From: Desulfobulbaceae bacterium
Lineage (GTDB): Bacteria; Desulfobacterota; Desulfobulbia; Desulfobulbales; Desulfobulbaceae
Length of the DNA: 5,816 nt
Direction of reading: 5' to 3'
Assembly (NCBI GenBank): GCA_007121995.1
Contig: SKJK01000073.1
Coordinates: forward strand, 1-5,816
A program made the translations under genes and the position numbers. Shown piece by piece: positions 5,501 to 5,816 of the stretch; position 1 is the stretch's first letter; the number at the start of each line of letters is the position of its first letter. Below the pieces are notes generated by a model. It was given only the letters and a program-made list of their open reading frames with translations. It did not search any database and was not told where the DNA came from.

Positions 5501-5816
5501 CCAACGTTGTTTTTGATCAGGCCTATTGTGCCATCCATGCCGGTTTTCTGCCTGGAGAGTACGTTCTGTTGGCGGTGAGCGATGATGGCTGCGGCATGGA
5601 TCAGGAAATCCTGTCCCACCTGTTCGAACCGTTTTATACCACCAAGGAGACGGGTGAAGGGACCGGATTGGGATCAGCCATGGTGTATGGTATCATCCGC
5701 CAGAACAACGGTTTTATCAATGTGTACAGTGAGCCGGATCAGGGAACGACCTTCAAGATGTATTTGCCCCGTTTTGCCGTCCAGGGTGACGGTGCAATCC
5801 AGCCTGAAACCGTGCA
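2536..5816 (+). CDS. Multi-PAS/GAF sensor histidine kinase (3' end outside the window)
   Basis: The frame is open for 1093 codons and runs off the right edge. In order it has: a coiled coil (about 8-56); a GAF domain (about 58-215) with C133, C153 and C156; five PAS domains (about 226-335, 350-465, 476-585, 596-703 and 716-836), each ending in a DIT/DIS-x-RK-like linker about every 120-130 residues; HisKA with ESIGRLAGGVAHDFNN (phosphoacceptor H860); and HATPase_c with N box (N972, D975), G1 (DDGCGM, 1016-1021), F box (FEPFYTTK, 1030-1037) and G2 (GTGLGSA, 1042-1048, glycine-rich). PAS2 is of the PAS_3 type (WDWD, HPDD). No signal peptide or membrane helix is seen, so it is probably cytoplasmic. 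It should autophosphorylate H860 and pass phosphate to a response regulator. Residues after about 1080 look like a linker, so a fused receiver domain may follow. An in-frame TGA lies at 2521, so the start is ATG 2536 or GTG 2530; neither has a strong ribosome binding site. Confidence 0.93.
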   Translation, partial: MHEPVPTHEELQQRLVNAEARLQALREGQMEALIAENRTLARRLAETEARSQHFQQVLAAVRAVNQLIISENNPQRLIEGACRLLTETMGYLNAWIALWDLETRTVIATADAGFTDGFTSLEERLQTGQYPDCVRDVFDQDNLVIVKNPVNECRQCPLASEYGGRAGLSRRLHHNSRTYGVLSVSVPAAYAFDEEEQTLFGELATNLSFALYKIEVERIRRGHDGVYASLFENNHAVILLIDPENGAIADANPAAERFYGWSRETLKGMHITAINTLPPDQIRDKMRAAIDCRCNHFYFTHRCADGTECDVEVYAGAIEIHGRELLYSFVHDITERKQAEKGLRETTMQLQEVIRATNVGLWDWDLATNKVYFSAEWKRQIGYQDHEIKNDFAEWERRVHPDDLGPTLAKVQHAIAERNQEYRVEFRFCHKDGSYRWILALGSVLIDETGRPLRALGSHIDITDRKRMEQALQESEERNRLLADVTMEGILIHKNGVAIDLNASLAQMFDLPRDQLLNTNIISFVHQDDRPLVQKNIVKEYAPPYTIRIIKPDGAAFFAEIESRNFRQQGDLWRVSAVRNITARKQMEDALRESEARNRALLHAVPDMMFVFDRDGFFLDCHAAENADLLLPPEQFIGRSVYDVLPQDIAAMTLMHIENIVANGQTPPYWYAVEQEGATRIYESRLVLCGENKFLAIVRDISEQRQAEEALRRRENQLQRIFEILPIGLWFADKDGTLLRGNPKGIEIWGAEPTVPLSEYGVFKAWRLPTRELVEADQWALAKTICSGETIVDELLEIEAFDGQRKTILNYTAPVLDGDGRLDGAIIVNLDISDRKALEEQLLQAQKMESIGRLAGGVAHDFNNMLGVILGYAEILLEQVSVGQPMYKAVHGIQQAAQRSANLTRQLLAFARKQTVAPQVLDLNATVAGMLTMLRRLIGEDIALSWLPGPDLWPVRMDPSQIDQILANLCVNARDAIGGKTGRVTIETANVVFDQAYCAIHAGFLPGEYVLLAVSDDGCGMDQEILSHLFEPFYTTKETGEGTGLGSAMVYGIIRQNNGFINVYSEPDQGTTFKMYLPRFAVQGDGAIQPETV

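Noticed and set aside
1..5816. CRISPR array, tRNA, rRNA, transposase or phage gene
   Set aside because: No regularly spaced repeats, cloverleaf, rRNA-like stretch or recombinase motif was seen on either strand.

Overview
The window reads as part of a bacterial chromosome. GC content is moderately high, and the signalling protein has the sequence style of Deltaproteobacteria in the broad sense (Desulfuromonas/Geobacter/Pelobacter-like lineages). The best hint is the C-terminal ATP-binding core of the kinase, whose run QNNGFINVYSEP is typical of those groups. This placement is an impression from the proteins, not a demonstrated taxonomy. All supported genes lie on the + strand.

Layout: (1) Bases 1-111 may hold the last codons of an upstream gene. 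(2) Bases 143-1018 encode a ten-helix EamA/DMT-family inner-membrane transporter. (3) About 520 bases (1019-1538) carry no convincing gene. They hold a striking 103-nt imperfect palindrome (1288-1390) with small dyads around it. (4) Bases 1539-2333 encode a membrane-anchored polyferredoxin of the NapH/CcoG-like type, with two Fer4_5-type cysteine pairs and two [4Fe-4S] motifs. (5) A 202-base spacer (2334-2535) holds a possible promoter embedded in nested inverted repeats and a GC-rich palindrome. (6) From 2536 to the right edge runs one very long open frame (1093 codons, no stop): a soluble sensor histidine kinase with an N-terminal coiled coil, a cysteine-containing GAF domain, five PAS domains, HisKA and HATPase_c. 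It is cut by the window edge.

The three main genes do not form an obvious single pathway. The wide, structured spacers suggest three separate transcription units. The kinase has no membrane segment in the visible part, so it probably senses a cytoplasmic signal (redox, gas or small molecule). Its partner response regulator, or a fused receiver domain, must lie beyond the right edge.

The most unusual signal is the long palindrome at 1288-1390. Eight of its nine mismatched or wobble positions, apart from one T/C mismatch, are A/C on the + strand. These would become G-U wobbles in a minus-strand transcript, which suggests selection on a structured minus-strand RNA or a mobile hairpin element.
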